NCBI RefSeq assembly: GCF_001373415.1
Contig: NZ_CDSE01000025.1
Location: forward strand, 1 to 64,000
Source: Paenibacillus dakarensis
GTDB taxonomy: Bacteria > Bacillota > Bacilli > Paenibacillales > Paenibacillaceae
Direction: 5' to 3'
Length of the DNA: 64,000 nucleotides
Part shown: piece by piece, positions 9,620 to 17,944 of the stretch
Position numbering within the stretch: position 1 is the first letter of the stretch
Layout of the letters: each line of letters opens with the position of its first letter
Made by a program: the position numbers and the translations under genes
Notes under the pieces: generated by a model
The model's input: the letters and a program-made list of their open reading frames with translations, nothing else
Told to the model about the DNA's origin: nothing
The model's database searches: none

Positions 9620-11122
9620 CTACACGGACACCGCAGTTATACTGATGAATTTAATAAATGCTTGATCCCATTCCTCACTTTTTTCCGGTTTATACAAGGC
9701 CAGAGGGAAAGACCTCTTTACAAGTTCAATCCCCTCTTCCCGGCTCTGAATCGTACCGTTAGCAATAAATTGGACAAGCATGTTACCAATAGCGCTGGCT
9801 TCAATAGGCCCAGCCCATACGGGTCGACCAAGAGCATTCGCAGTAAATTGACAGAGCAGCTCATTCTGTATTCCCCCGCCAACCATATGGAGTCCTGCAT
9901 AATAATTTCCTGTTAGCTGCTCTACACGTTCCAGCACCTCCCGGTACCGAAGAGCAAGACTTTCATATATACAGCGTACGATTTCACCCTTGCTGTGCGG
10001 AACCGTCTGCCCTGTTTCCCGGCAATAATTCTGTATGGCAGCCGTCATATCTGGTGGATTCATAAATCGCAGGTCATCCGGGGCAATGAAACTTCGGAAG
10101 GGCTCAGCTTCGCGAGCCAGTTCTACCAGCTCACTGAACGAGTGTTCTCCACCTTCCCGATCCCATTGCCGTTTACACTCCTGCACAATCCAAAGGCCCA
10201 TGATGTTCTTAAGCAGCTGGAATGTGCCAAAGGCGCCTCCCTCATTCGAGAATTCAAGCTCCAGCACATCCTGATTAATGAGCGGCTCGCTTAATTCCGT
10301 ACCCAAGAGAGACCATGTTCCACATACCAGGTAAGCGAAGGATGTCGAATCGGCCGGCACAGCTACCACAGCAGATTCCGTATCGTGAGAAGCGACGGCG
10401 ATAGCCCGAATCGCTGGAACATTCAGTTCCTTGCATACGGATTGCTGAAGTTGGCCAATAATCGTTCCAGGTTCAATCGGATCAAGAAACAAGGAAGGAT
10501 CAAGACCAAGCTCTTGGATAAGCTGGATGTTCCAAGCCCTATTTTTCATGTGATAAAGCTGTGTCGTCGTGGCCATGGTAAACTCGCAAACCTGCTCACC
10601 TGTCAGAAAATAATGCAGCAGATCAGGTGTTAACAGCAGCTTGTCTGCAATATCCAGCTTTGGGGAATTCGCCTTTACCATGGCATGCAGCTGAAAGATC
10701 GTGTTAAATGGCATGAACTCAAGTCCACTCTCGTCAAACAGTCGCTGACGTCCAACCTGGGCACAAGTCTTCTCCACCATATCGATCGTTTGCGTGTCAC
10801 GGTAATGATAAGGTATGCCGATAAGCTCACCATTGCGGTCGATTAGCCCAAAGTCAACTCCCCACGTATCCATTCCATAGCTTATTGGGGTAAATCCGGA
10901 TTGGAAAGCCTTCTGAATCCCATTCTTCACTTCCTGGAAAAGAGCAGCGATATTCCAATGTAAATGCTCACCCATTTGTATAGGTATGTTGGGAAAACGA
11001 TGAATCTCTGTGATTCGAAGCTTCCCCAGATTCCCCTCTTCCTCTCGGACAATTTCACCGATCAGCGCCCGACCACTGCTTGCACCCATATCAAAGGCAA
11101 GCACAGCAGATGTATCTTTCAT
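9620..11122 (-). CDS. FGGY carbohydrate kinase, probable L-fuculokinase (RhaB-like)
   Basis: A 500-residue FGGY kinase with N-terminal AFDMGASSGRAL (ATP-site loop), the substrate-lobe signature GMDTWGVDFGLI and C-terminal MVGGGIQNELLCQ. By sequence it is RhaB-like and clearly homologous to the rhamnulokinase at 41030-42514. Its position as third gene after fucI and fucA argues that it phosphorylates L-fuculose to L-fuculose-1-phosphate. Kinases of this type can accept both ketoses, so a dual role is possible. The gap to fucA is 47 nt. Confidence 0.85.
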   Translation of the reverse strand: MKDTSAVLAFDMGASSGRALIGEIVREEEGNLGKLRITEIHRFPNIPIQMGEHLHWNIAALFQEVKNGIQKAFQSGFTPISYGMDTWGVDFGLIDRNGELIGIPYHYRDTQTIDMVEKTCAQVGRQRLFDESGLEFMPFNTIFQLHAMVKANSPKLDIADKLLLTPDLLHYFLTGEQVCEFTMATTTQLYHMKNRAWNIQLIQELGLDPSLFLDPIEPGTIIGQLQQSVCKELNVPAIRAIAVASHDTESAVVAVPADSTSFAYLVCGTWSLLGTELSEPLINQDVLELEFSNEGGAFGTFQLLKNIMGLWIVQECKRQWDREGGEHSFSELVELAREAEPFRSFIAPDDLRFMNPPDMTAAIQNYCRETGQTVPHSKGEIVRCIYESLALRYREVLERVEQLTGNYYAGLHMVGGGIQNELLCQFTANALGRPVWAGPIEASAIGNMLVQFIANGTIQSREEGIELVKRSFPLALYKPEKSEEWDQAFIKFISITAVSV

Positions 11123-11169
11123 ACAAGCACCACCCTATAAGAGGTTGTTCAACAAGTCGAAGAAATTCG

Positions 11170-11829
11170 TTATTTCATTTTTTGAAGTAACTGGATACGG
11201 TAATCCTCGCTCTCAAGTGCAGCGATATCATCAACCTCTTGATCCGTTAACGGCTTAGGTGCCCCCGCCGCCCGGGCACTCAAATAGATCTTTGCACTTT
11301 CCTCCACCACCTGCGTGCGATAGTATGCTTCGCGGAGATTTCTTCCCGTCGTAACCAGGCCATGATTGCCTAGCAAGATGGAACTAGCCAGGACTACCTT
11401 CTCTGCTACAGCATCCGCAAGCAAATCTGTTGTTGGAATAATGTATGGAATATAAGCCGTTCTGCCAACGAGGGCCGCTTGATCCGGGAACATGATCGGA
11501 AGTTCCTGTTCAATCAACGTAAACGCAATACAATGAGACGGATGGGTATGCACCATCGCACCTATATCCGGGTTTACACGATATCCGTACAAGTGCATCA
11601 GCACCTCAGATGAAGGACGAAGTCCGGTATCCGTTATCTCTCCTGTAGGAATGTCGACTTCAATCCATTGCTCCGGCTCAATTTCTTCAAGCGCAAAGCC
11701 GCTCGGAGATAAGTACATCTTATCTCCGGCTCTGGCACTGATATTTCCACCTGGGCCAACAACCAATCCATCATTCACGATTTTACGTGCGTATTTACAC
11801 AGCTCGTTTCGTGTATCTAAGTTTTGCAT
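11170..11829 (-). CDS. fucA: L-fuculose-1-phosphate aldolase
   Basis: A 219-residue class II (zinc) aldolase that splits L-fuculose-1-phosphate into DHAP and L-lactaldehyde. The zinc and catalytic residues line up with E. coli FucA: Glu75 in RPSSE, His94 and His96 in VHTHPSH, and His156 in GNHGLV (E. coli Glu73, His92, His94, His155). GNIS near residue 30 fits the phosphate loop. It starts at ATG 11829 with AAGGAG and lies 26 nt after fucI in one operon. Confidence 0.93.
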   Translation of the reverse strand: MQNLDTRNELCKYARKIVNDGLVVGPGGNISARAGDKMYLSPSGFALEEIEPEQWIEVDIPTGEITDTGLRPSSEVLMHLYGYRVNPDIGAMVHTHPSHCIAFTLIEQELPIMFPDQAALVGRTAYIPYIIPTTDLLADAVAEKVVLASSILLGNHGLVTTGRNLREAYYRTQVVEESAKIYLSARAAGAPKPLTDQEVDDIAALESEDYRIQLLQKMK

Positions 11830-11855
11830 GGGTTCTCTCCTTTTCGTCTGCCTGC

Positions 11856-13646
11856 TTATTTATACAGCGGACCGAAGTTTTGACATGCCCGGAAATCAGC
11901 GCTCTCTGCATGTTCCGTACCGAACAGTCCCCAGGCTCTAGGACGAAACATCTTCTCAGACGGCACATTGTGCATATTGACTGGAATCCGAATAATCGAA
12001 GAAAGTGTAATGAGGTCTGCTCCGATATGTCCATAGCTGATTACGCCGTGGTTCGCTCCCCAGTTGTTCATTACTTCATAAACGCTTGTAAAAGCTCCTT
12101 GACCTGTTATATTTGGAACAAACCAAGTTGTAGGCCATGTTGGATCGGTACGATTATCAAGTGTGTCATGTACGTGCTCGGGCAGATCTACTGAATACCC
12201 TTCAGCGATCTGAAGCACGGGGCCAAGTCCTTTAACATAATTCAACCGGGACATCGTTACAGGCATACCGCCACGAGTCAAGTAATCGGTTGAGAAGCCG
12301 CCGCCTCTGAAGTACTCTACGTTAGCCGGTCTCCATTGTGTAGCTTTTAATGTCTTCTCTATTTCCTCATCTGTAATTTCCCAGAAAGGCTTCATAGCAG
12401 GCTTGCCATCACGCTCCTGCTCACCTGTGCCATCAAGTGTTGCTGAACCGGAATTAATCAGGTGAAGAATTCCACCTTCTGCTCTGCCTTCAAGCTTGTA
12501 GCCTGTAACACGTTCAACTGCAGCCGGGCTCCAGTACGTTCTCACATCGGCAAAAATTTGAGCCGTGTTTGTCAGCAAATATCCAAATAGCATATTCACG
12601 CCGTTCATACTGTCATTCTCTGTAGAAACGATGTAAGGTGAACGCTTACCATTCCAGTCGAAGGATGAGTTTAGAATCGTTTCAAGGAAGTCACCGTTAG
12701 GAGAATGGTCCGTCCATTGTCTTTGCCCCTGGAATCCGGAAACAATAGCGTGATGGCCCTGTGCCTCTTCTTCGAAGCCAAGCTCAGCGAGACGAGGGTT
12801 TCCGATCATAAGATCACGCGTGATCAATGTCATTTTGACTACCGTTTCCCACTCCAGATCCTTACGCTCACGACTGGACTGCAAGTGTTCCGGATTGTTA
12901 TCCGGTCCCTCTGTGCAGTTTTCCTTAACCCATTTCAGTGCTGTGTTATATTCCTCCGGATCATAGATTCCTTCTTCCAGACGACGTGTAAACTCACTCA
13001 TATCGATATATTCATTACGCATTCCAAGGTATTCCTGGAAGAACGCATCGTTGACGATCGAACCCGCGATACCCATAGATACGGAACCCATCGACAAGTA
13101 TGACTTCCCGCGAATATAAGCAGCCGATAGACCGCTTCTTGCAAAGCGAAGCAGCTTCTCCTGGACATCATCCGGAATAACGGTGTCTCCCTCATCCTGA
13201 ACATCCTCGCCATAAATACCGAATGCAGGAAGCCCTTTCTGAGCATGTGCCGACAATACGGCTGCCAGGTACACTGCACCAGGCCGACCTGTACCATTAA
13301 AGCCCCATACAGCCTTGGGCAGGGATGGATCTGTATCCATCGTTTCCGTACCATAACACCAGCAAGGTGTCACGGTAATCGTCAAGCCAACCTCGGAATT
13401 CTTGAATTTTTTCGCAGCAGCCGCCGCTTCAGCAACACCACCAATACAAGTATCCGCAATGACACACTCTACCGGTTCTCCATTCGGATAACGGAGGCTG
13501 TCAGAAAGCAGCTTCGCAACCGCCTTTGCCAAATTCATGGTTTGCTCTTCGAGCGACTCGCGCACCCCTTTTCTTCTGCCATCAATCGTTGGACGAATGC
13601 CGATCTTCGGGAATCCATCTCTCCATCTGTAATCGCTTTCAATCAT
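11856..13646 (-). CDS. fucI: L-fucose isomerase
   Basis: A 596-residue L-fucose/L-fuculose ketol isomerase, close to the 591 residues of E. coli FucI. Family-diagnostic stretches are present: [19 protein letters not shown] at the N-terminus, [21 protein letters not shown] (Mn-ligand Glu), [10 protein letters not shown] (Asp ligand) and [14 protein letters not shown] (His region). It is the first gene of the fuc operon, divergent from the AraC-type regulator. ATG 13646 follows AAGGAGG. Confidence 0.96.
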   Translation of the reverse strand: MIESDYRWRDGFPKIGIRPTIDGRRKGVRESLEEQTMNLAKAVAKLLSDSLRYPNGEPVECVIADTCIGGVAEAAAAAKKFKNSEVGLTITVTPCWCYGTETMDTDPSLPKAVWGFNGTGRPGAVYLAAVLSAHAQKGLPAFGIYGEDVQDEGDTVIPDDVQEKLLRFARSGLSAAYIRGKSYLSMGSVSMGIAGSIVNDAFFQEYLGMRNEYIDMSEFTRRLEEGIYDPEEYNTALKWVKENCTEGPDNNPEHLQSSRERKDLEWETVVKMTLITRDLMIGNPRLAELGFEEEAQGHHAIVSGFQGQRQWTDHSPNGDFLETILNSSFDWNGKRSPYIVSTENDSMNGVNMLFGYLLTNTAQIFADVRTYWSPAAVERVTGYKLEGRAEGGILHLINSGSATLDGTGEQERDGKPAMKPFWEITDEEIEKTLKATQWRPANVEYFRGGGFSTDYLTRGGMPVTMSRLNYVKGLGPVLQIAEGYSVDLPEHVHDTLDNRTDPTWPTTWFVPNITGQGAFTSVYEVMNNWGANHGVISYGHIGADLITLSSIIRIPVNMHNVPSEKMFRPRAWGLFGTEHAESADFRACQNFGPLYK

Positions 13647-13804
13647 GATTTGTTACCTCCTTGGATTTCTATCATTAAATCTATTCTAAAGAGGGTTTTA
13701 ACAGGAGATAACCCACTATATTGTTGTATCTTAATGACAAGACAGCAATAATAATGAAGTTCATTGTATAATAAAGCTATTATCAGATTTTGGAGGGACA
13801 TCAG

Positions 13805-14668
13805 GTGCCTAAAATCGAAATACCATACAGCAAAAGTGATCAATTCCGTTTTAAACGCAATCCGGGGCTTCTGTTTGCAGGTCAGGTTGTAGATGAGTCT
13901 TTTTTCTATGGGCCGCCGCAAATTCATGATTACTGCGAGATTATTTATATCGTCGAAGGAAGCGGAGAATTTATGATCGGAGGCAAAGCCTATGAACTCT
14001 CTCAAGGTGATGTCGCTGTATATAATCCGGGTATGCCTCATGAAGAGCATTTCAGATCAACAGGGCCTTTCAAGGTCATTTATTGTGGAGTAGATAATCT
14101 TCATATTGATGGTGTCCCACAGGGCATGCTGCTTCCTCCCTATGTAGATCCCGTTATTTCATGCGGGAAGTATGCTTATAAAGTAGAGAGCTATCTATCT
14201 GAAATACTTCAAGAATGCGATTCACAGGTTCTTGGCTATGAGACGCTGAGCACGAATCTGCTTATGTCCCTCATTACGGTAATCTACCGGATTGTAGATG
14301 TGAAGCATCAGTTTCAGGAGTTTAAAGGAAAGAATGAAATCGCACTTCGTACCAAGCAATTCATCGATAAAAACTATACACAGAGCATCAGCCTGAAAGA
14401 CATCGCAGATACACTGTATGTCAGCCAGCATTACCTGTCTCATCTATTCAAAAAAGAGATTGGTGATTCTCCCTTCAATTATCTGATCTCCCGCAGGATT
14501 GAGGAAGCCAAACGGCTTCTTGCCGAGTCCAATCTCCCTGTTCACGAAGTAGCTTCACAGGTCGGGTATGGGAACGAGAAATATTTCTCCATGCTCTTCA
14601 AGAAAGTAACAAGTCAGACTCCAACATCGTTCAGAGATCAAGTACGTAATATTCCATCCAAAAGTTAG
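13805..14668 (+). CDS. AraC family transcriptional regulator of the fucose operon
   Basis: A 287-residue regulator. I start at GTG 13805, 7 nt after GGAGGG; an in-frame TTG at 13790 overlaps that ribosome binding site. Residues 1-100 form a cupin-like sensor (EIIYIVEGSGEFMIGG). Residues ~185-285 carry two HTHs: ISLKDIADTLYVSQHYLSHLFKK and VHEVASQVGYGNEKYF. The divergent arrangement with fucI argues that it activates the fuc operon in response to fucose or an intermediate. A TATAAT at 13767 without a good -35 suggests activator dependence. Confidence 0.88.
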   Translation: MPKIEIPYSKSDQFRFKRNPGLLFAGQVVDESFFYGPPQIHDYCEIIYIVEGSGEFMIGGKAYELSQGDVAVYNPGMPHEEHFRSTGPFKVIYCGVDNLHIDGVPQGMLLPPYVDPVISCGKYAYKVESYLSEILQECDSQVLGYETLSTNLLMSLITVIYRIVDVKHQFQEFKGKNEIALRTKQFIDKNYTQSISLKDIADTLYVSQHYLSHLFKKEIGDSPFNYLISRRIEEAKRLLAESNLPVHEVASQVGYGNEKYFSMLFKKVTSQTPTSFRDQVRNIPSKS

Positions 14669-14688
14669 CTAACAAATTATTGCACCAA

Positions 14689-14733
14689 GAAGAGGCCAGA
14701 AAAAAGTTTAGATAACTTTTCTTTTGGCCCCTT
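14689..14733 (+). terminator. Terminator after the AraC-type regulator
   Basis: Long hairpin with arms GAGGCCAGAAAA / TTTTCTTTTGGCC, directly after the AraC gene. Confidence 0.65.
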
Positions 14734-14752
14734 CGTTCGCCCTCCCTATAGA

Positions 14753-14790
14753 TAAAAAATCCGGACAACCCGTTAACAGGCTCTCCGGAT
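14753..14790 (-). terminator. Terminator after the 2Fe-2S ferredoxin gene
   Basis: On the minus strand, ATCCGGA / TCCGGAT encloses an inner GAGCC / GGGTT pairing and is followed by T6. Confidence 0.85.
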
Positions 14791-14811
14791 AACATCTTGA
14801 TGTTATATAGT

Positions 14812-15201
14812 CTAAAAATAGGGGGCGTGCTTTATGGATATAACACCGATTTTCTCGAGTTTCGTCTGACATCCCAAACGGTATCCTTCATCGATCTCTT
14901 CGGGATCGAGCCGCATCTCCTCGGCTTCATTTGGAACGGACAAGTACTCCATACCTTCACTTACAAGACAACGACAGCGGGCGCAGGTCCCTCTTTTGCA
15001 AAAGGAATTCCAATCCACTTCATTCTGATTGGCAAGGTCCACGATCGTCATCCCGATCACCGGAGCGACATGTCGCTGAACGGTTCTTCCCTTTAACTCT
15101 ACAATCTTCTCTTCTGAACTTACTTGTATATCTGTAACAGATGCTGAGGAACCTTCCGGAGCAGATTTGTTCTTCTCCCGGCCTTTCCAGAATTTGAACA
15201 C
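14812..15201 (-). CDS. 2Fe-2S ferredoxin
   Basis: A 129-residue plant/adrenodoxin-type ferredoxin with a ~30-residue polar N-terminal extension. Cluster ligands are Cys68, Cys73 and Cys76 (CKRGTCARC) and Cys111 (LGCQT); Cys78 is extra. It carries electrons to an unidentified partner. The start is GTG 15201, 9 nt after GGAGGG. The nearby APH-like kinase gene ends 35 nt upstream and could be co-transcribed, but no functional link is evident. Confidence 0.88.
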   Translation of the reverse strand: MFKFWKGREKNKSAPEGSSASVTDIQVSSEEKIVELKGRTVQRHVAPVIGMTIVDLANQNEVDWNSFCKRGTCARCRCLVSEGMEYLSVPNEAEEMRLDPEEIDEGYRLGCQTKLEKIGVISIKHAPYF

Positions 15202-15235
15202 GCAGTCTTTCCCTCCTTATTAAGATAAGTTTCGC

Positions 15236-16183
15236 TTATGTAATTAGAGGATCCGGCACGAGATGCGTATGAATCAGTCTCTTAATTTCATAAATATCGG
15301 ATAAGCTTCCAATCTCTCTGCCTGTATACTTCTCATAAATAGATTTCACGAAATTCGCGCCAAATTCATGTAACAATATGCCAGCAAATAATCGATCCAC
15401 AAACTCATTATACTGCATATTCATACCATTAATAAATTCCTGTACGGCTTGTGCATCACTATGAAACAATTCAAATATAATCGGCGGAAATTCGTATTCT
15501 CCCGGCGCTATGGTACTATCGGCAAAATCAATGATAAACATCTTTCCTATCGAATCAATCAGTACATTGTCACCTGTTAAATCTCCATGAACATATACGC
15601 AGTTTTGTATCTCATACAGGTTCAGAAAATCGGCCATTTGTCTTCTAACATTAAGGGATACGATATTCCATCGATCATTATGAATTACCCTCTCTCTAAT
15701 GACCTCACAGCTTGTTTCTTCACCATGCACTATATTCAGCTTCGCTAAATTTAACGTAAGTTGTTCTACAAAATAGCACTTTTGCTCCAATGTATATTCA
15801 CTTATGACATTCCCTGCACTACGCCCCTCAATATAATCCATAATGATATATTTGAATTCATACTTATCTTCGAAGGTTCCGGCTGCTGCAATACACGGAG
15901 TATGAATTCCTTGAAGGATAGCTCTCGACATGGATTTCCGTTCAGCTAAATAATCCCGATCTGTATCTAGACCCGACTCCGATGGGGCAAAAATTTTGAT
16001 TACATAATTCCCTGCTTTAAAAACGGCGTTAGTCCCTGGCGTTAAATGTGAAATATGTTCCGCCCCGACCAGCTGTTCACGTGTGAAGATCTCCTGAATA
16101 AGCGGACGAAAGTCCTCGATGGACTGATAGACAGCCCCCCAAGAGCTCCAATTGTATATTTCTTTACGAAATAAGTATGCCAA
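15236..16183 (-). CDS. Aminoglycoside-phosphotransferase-like (APH/choline kinase fold) protein
   Basis: A 315-residue kinase-like protein. The catalytic loop is YVHGDLTGDNVLID and the Mg-binding motif is FIIDFADS, both typical of the APH family; AVFKAGNYVIKIF supplies the nucleotide-binding lysine strand. Substrates in the family range from aminoglycosides and macrolides to small metabolites. Nothing here identifies this one as a resistance enzyme, so the substrate is left open. Confidence 0.82.
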   Translation of the reverse strand: MAYLFRKEIYNWSSWGAVYQSIEDFRPLIQEIFTREQLVGAEHISHLTPGTNAVFKAGNYVIKIFAPSESGLDTDRDYLAERKSMSRAILQGIHTPCIAAAGTFEDKYEFKYIIMDYIEGRSAGNVISEYTLEQKCYFVEQLTLNLAKLNIVHGEETSCEVIRERVIHNDRWNIVSLNVRRQMADFLNLYEIQNCVYVHGDLTGDNVLIDSIGKMFIIDFADSTIAPGEYEFPPIIFELFHSDAQAVQEFINGMNMQYNEFVDRLFAGILLHEFGANFVKSIYEKYTGREIGSLSDIYEIKRLIHTHLVPDPLIT

Positions 16184-16228
16184 ATGACCAAGCCTCCCGT
16201 TTCGCCTCTTTTAGCGCATTATACAACA

Positions 16229-16257
16229 AAAAGCCCGCGACATTCATCGCGGACTCT
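16229..16257 (-). terminator. Terminator of the NlpC/P60 gene
   Basis: On the minus strand, GTCCGCGATGAATGTCGCGGGC followed in sequence by T5; stem of about 7 bp. Confidence 0.85.
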
Positions 16258-16268
16258 TGATTCATATA

Positions 16269-16742
16269 TTAGTTTACCGATCCTACCATCTGAACATAAT
16301 TCTCTTGACTGATAACCCGGCGAGCAGTAACGTAGCTGTTCTTGTAGTAAGGTTCCGACAGCTTGCTGATTCTAACACCCTTACTAGTTGATGCATGCGC
16401 AAACTCACCGTTGCCGATATAAATTCCGGCATGAGAGACTCCTCTTCCACTCGTATTGAAGAATACCAAATCTCCCAATCGAAGATCATCCTGATCTACA
16501 TGAACTCCGGCTTTCGCTTGAGAAGCAGATGTACGAGGCAAATTCAGATCATGTTTGTTAAAAATGTACAGAATAAATCCAGAGCAATCAAAGCCGCTTT
16601 CTGTCGTTCCACCCCATTTATAAGGAGTTCCGACCAATTGCGTCACTTGACTCTGAAGCTTCGGCGTATCCGCGAATGCCGTGAAAGAGCCGGAAGAAAA
16701 AATAAGTGCAGACCCTAGTAAAGATAATATGACTTTCTTCAA
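16269..16742 (-). CDS. Secreted NlpC/P60 cell-wall endopeptidase
   Basis: A 157-residue exported cysteine peptidase. A signal peptide (residues 1-24, ending AFA) is followed at once by a single NlpC/P60 domain. Catalytic residues are Cys53 (GFDCSGF), His104 (VSHAGIYIG) and a third polar His116 (FAHAS). Such enzymes cut the D-Glu/Dpm bond in peptidoglycan stems. A c-di-AMP riboswitch occupies the 5' leader, and its 3' end overlaps the ribosome binding site. Expression is therefore probably tied to c-di-AMP, as for other Bacillota cell-wall hydrolases. Confidence 0.93.
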   Translation of the reverse strand: MKKVILSLLGSALIFSSGSFTAFADTPKLQSQVTQLVGTPYKWGGTTESGFDCSGFILYIFNKHDLNLPRTSASQAKAGVHVDQDDLRLGDLVFFNTSGRGVSHAGIYIGNGEFAHASTSKGVRISKLSEPYYKNSYVTARRVISQENYVQMVGSVN

Positions 16743-16751
16743 ACCACTTTC

Positions 16752-16872
16752 TCCCTTCGGTGCCTACGGAGTTAGCTAAGGGTTCGGCTGAAGGTCTATC
16801 CTATATTCCCTCTACTTCGAGAATAATTCACCCGGATTGGTTCCCCCGTTTTCAAAAACGAAATTCGGCATA
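16752..16872 (-). ncRNA. c-di-AMP riboswitch (ydaO/yuaA class)
   Basis: On the minus strand the leader shows the conserved blocks of this class in order: ACGGGGGAACC, CCGGGTGAATT, then CAGCCGAACCCTTAGCTAAC, TCCGTAGGCA and GAAGGGAGA. The last block overlaps the NlpC gene's Shine-Dalgarno sequence. The class senses cyclic di-AMP and commonly turns cell-wall hydrolase genes off when the ligand is bound. Exact ends are approximate. Confidence 0.88.
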
Positions 16873-16899
16873 TTGATTAATATTTTGTAACCCTATCAT

Positions 16900-16929
16900 A
16901 ATGTAATATAGATTGGTTAGATATGTCAA
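16900..16929 (-). promoter_or_regulatory. Promoter of the riboswitch-NlpC transcript
   Basis: Minus strand: TTGACA at 16924-16929, an 18-nt spacer and TACATT at 16900-16905, about 30 nt upstream of the riboswitch. Confidence 0.55.
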
Positions 16930-17017
16930 TGAAATGAATGACAATAATGTAATTTATGCCATTTATTTTGACGATTTATTTAACAGATTCAGATGTATCC
17001 CTTCTTCGATTAAGGTA

Positions 17018-17051
17018 CAAAAAAAGCAGCCGGATGGATCCGGCTGCTTTA
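17018..17051 (-). terminator. Terminator of the Cys-rich copper-storage-like gene
   Basis: Near-perfect stem AGCAGCCGGAT / ATCCGGCTGCT, followed on the minus strand by T6-7. Confidence 0.9.
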
Positions 17052-17071
17052 CCCGTTCTATATGACTATGA

Positions 17072-17401
17072 TTAAGCTGCCATCGTACGGCAAGCTTCTG
17101 CACATTTGAAGCACGCTTCAGCACATTGTTGACAATGATCATGGTCATGTTTTTTACATTCATTTCCGCATTTCTCACACATTTCTGCGCAAGCCTCACA
17201 AATTTGTTTTACATAGGAGCTATTGATTGACATCGCATGGGCTGCAAATGCACACAGATCCGCGCATTCCCGGTCTAAACGGATGCATTCTTTCATCATT
17301 TTCAAATCTTCTTCTTCCAGGCAAGCAGAGTAGCAATGGTTACAAGCCTGCATACAGCGCAAGCATTCGTCGATACATTGTTGCATTTGTTCATGTGACA
17401 T
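17072..17401 (-). CDS. Four-helix-bundle copper-binding (Csp-like, DUF326) protein
   Basis: I start at ATG 17401 (MSHEQMQQCIDEC, 109 aa) with GGGAG 9 nt upstream. The longer frame to 17437 has no ribosome binding site. The protein is packed with regularly spaced Cys (CIDECLRCMQACNHC, CEACAEMCEKC, CQQCAEACFKCAEAC) plus a His patch HDHDH. This is the pattern of cytosolic Csp copper-storage proteins, in which Cys line the inside of a four-helix bundle and bind many Cu(I). No signal peptide. A CCACA-N5-TGTGG palindrome lies ~65 nt upstream. Confidence 0.88.
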   Translation of the reverse strand: MSHEQMQQCIDECLRCMQACNHCYSACLEEEDLKMMKECIRLDRECADLCAFAAHAMSINSSYVKQICEACAEMCEKCGNECKKHDHDHCQQCAEACFKCAEACRTMAA

Positions 17402-17465
17402 AGATAAATCTCCCTTCACATTGATCGTTTTTTCCAAACATGTAGACGAGGCTATATATAAATAA

Positions 17466-17480
17466 CCACATTTTGTGTGG
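17466..17480. promoter_or_regulatory. Palindrome upstream of the Csp-like gene
   Basis: CCACA-N5-TGTGG, followed by another TGTGG half-site nine bases on. It is in the promoter region of the copper-storage-like gene. It does not resemble the G-rich CsoR site; the binding protein is unknown. Confidence 0.4.
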
Positions 17481-17511
17481 AAAATGTGTGGAAAGTAAAT
17501 CCTTCATAAAA

Positions 17512-17573
17512 AAACACCCTCTCTTAAAAGGTGAACCAGCGTAAATTGGTACCTGCTAAGGAAGGGTGTTCAT
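17512..17573 (-). terminator. Terminator of the 7Fe ferredoxin gene
   Basis: Outer stem AACACCCT / AGGGTGTT with a long loop, then T7 on the minus strand. Confidence 0.75.
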
Positions 17574-17585
17574 TTTTTCATATAA

Positions 17586-17822
17586 CTATTTATTTTTGTA
17601 AAATTCAACAGCCTTATCGTAATAGGGCTTTTCTTCTTCCGGCAGATCATCGATATAAAATATGGCTGTTACAGGACAGGCTGCTTCACACGCGCCACAA
17701 GAAATACAAATATCCGGATCGATATAGAATTGATCTTCCCCTTCTTCAATGCAATCGACAGGGCATACGTCGACACACTCACCCGCCTTTTCATTTATAC
17801 AGGCAGATCCTATAACATACAT
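17586..17822 (-). CDS. 7Fe-type bacterial ferredoxin
   Basis: A 78-residue low-potential electron carrier. Its cysteines fall at 8, 16, 20, 24, 39, 42, 45 and 49. This is the spacing of the [3Fe-4S][4Fe-4S] ferredoxins of Bacillus and Azotobacter, in which 8/16/49 hold the 3Fe cluster and 20/39/42/45 the 4Fe cluster. The acidic C-terminal helix (DDLPEEEKPYYDKAVEFYK) is also typical. Monocistronic. Confidence 0.93.
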   Translation of the reverse strand: MYVIGSACINEKAGECVDVCPVDCIEEGEDQFYIDPDICISCGACEAACPVTAIFYIDDLPEEEKPYYDKAVEFYKNK

Positions 17823-17944
17823 GGGATTATCCCCCTCTCCACTATAATGTTCTATTCCGGTTTCGGTCTAAGATATACAAACATAAATTATGATATGGAT
17901 ATACTTATTCATATTTATATTAAATGATGATTCCTTAGATAACT

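Noticed and set aside
9620-11122. Calling the fuc-operon kinase a plain second rhamnulokinase
   Set aside because: Sequence alone suggests RhaB, but its place directly after fucI and fucA makes L-fuculose the likelier substrate.
13647-13804. cre site or strong promoter in the fucI/AraC divergent region
   Set aside because: No cre-like core (no suitable CG) and no good -35 for the TATAAT at 13767. Activation by the AraC protein is more likely, but its site could not be read.
15236-16183. Aminoglycoside resistance gene
   Set aside because: It has the APH fold motifs, but nothing ties it to an aminoglycoside; the family is broad, so a resistance function is not claimed.
17466-17480. CsoR operator before the copper-storage-like gene
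   Set aside because: CsoR sites have a central run of G/C as at 51059; this palindrome does not.
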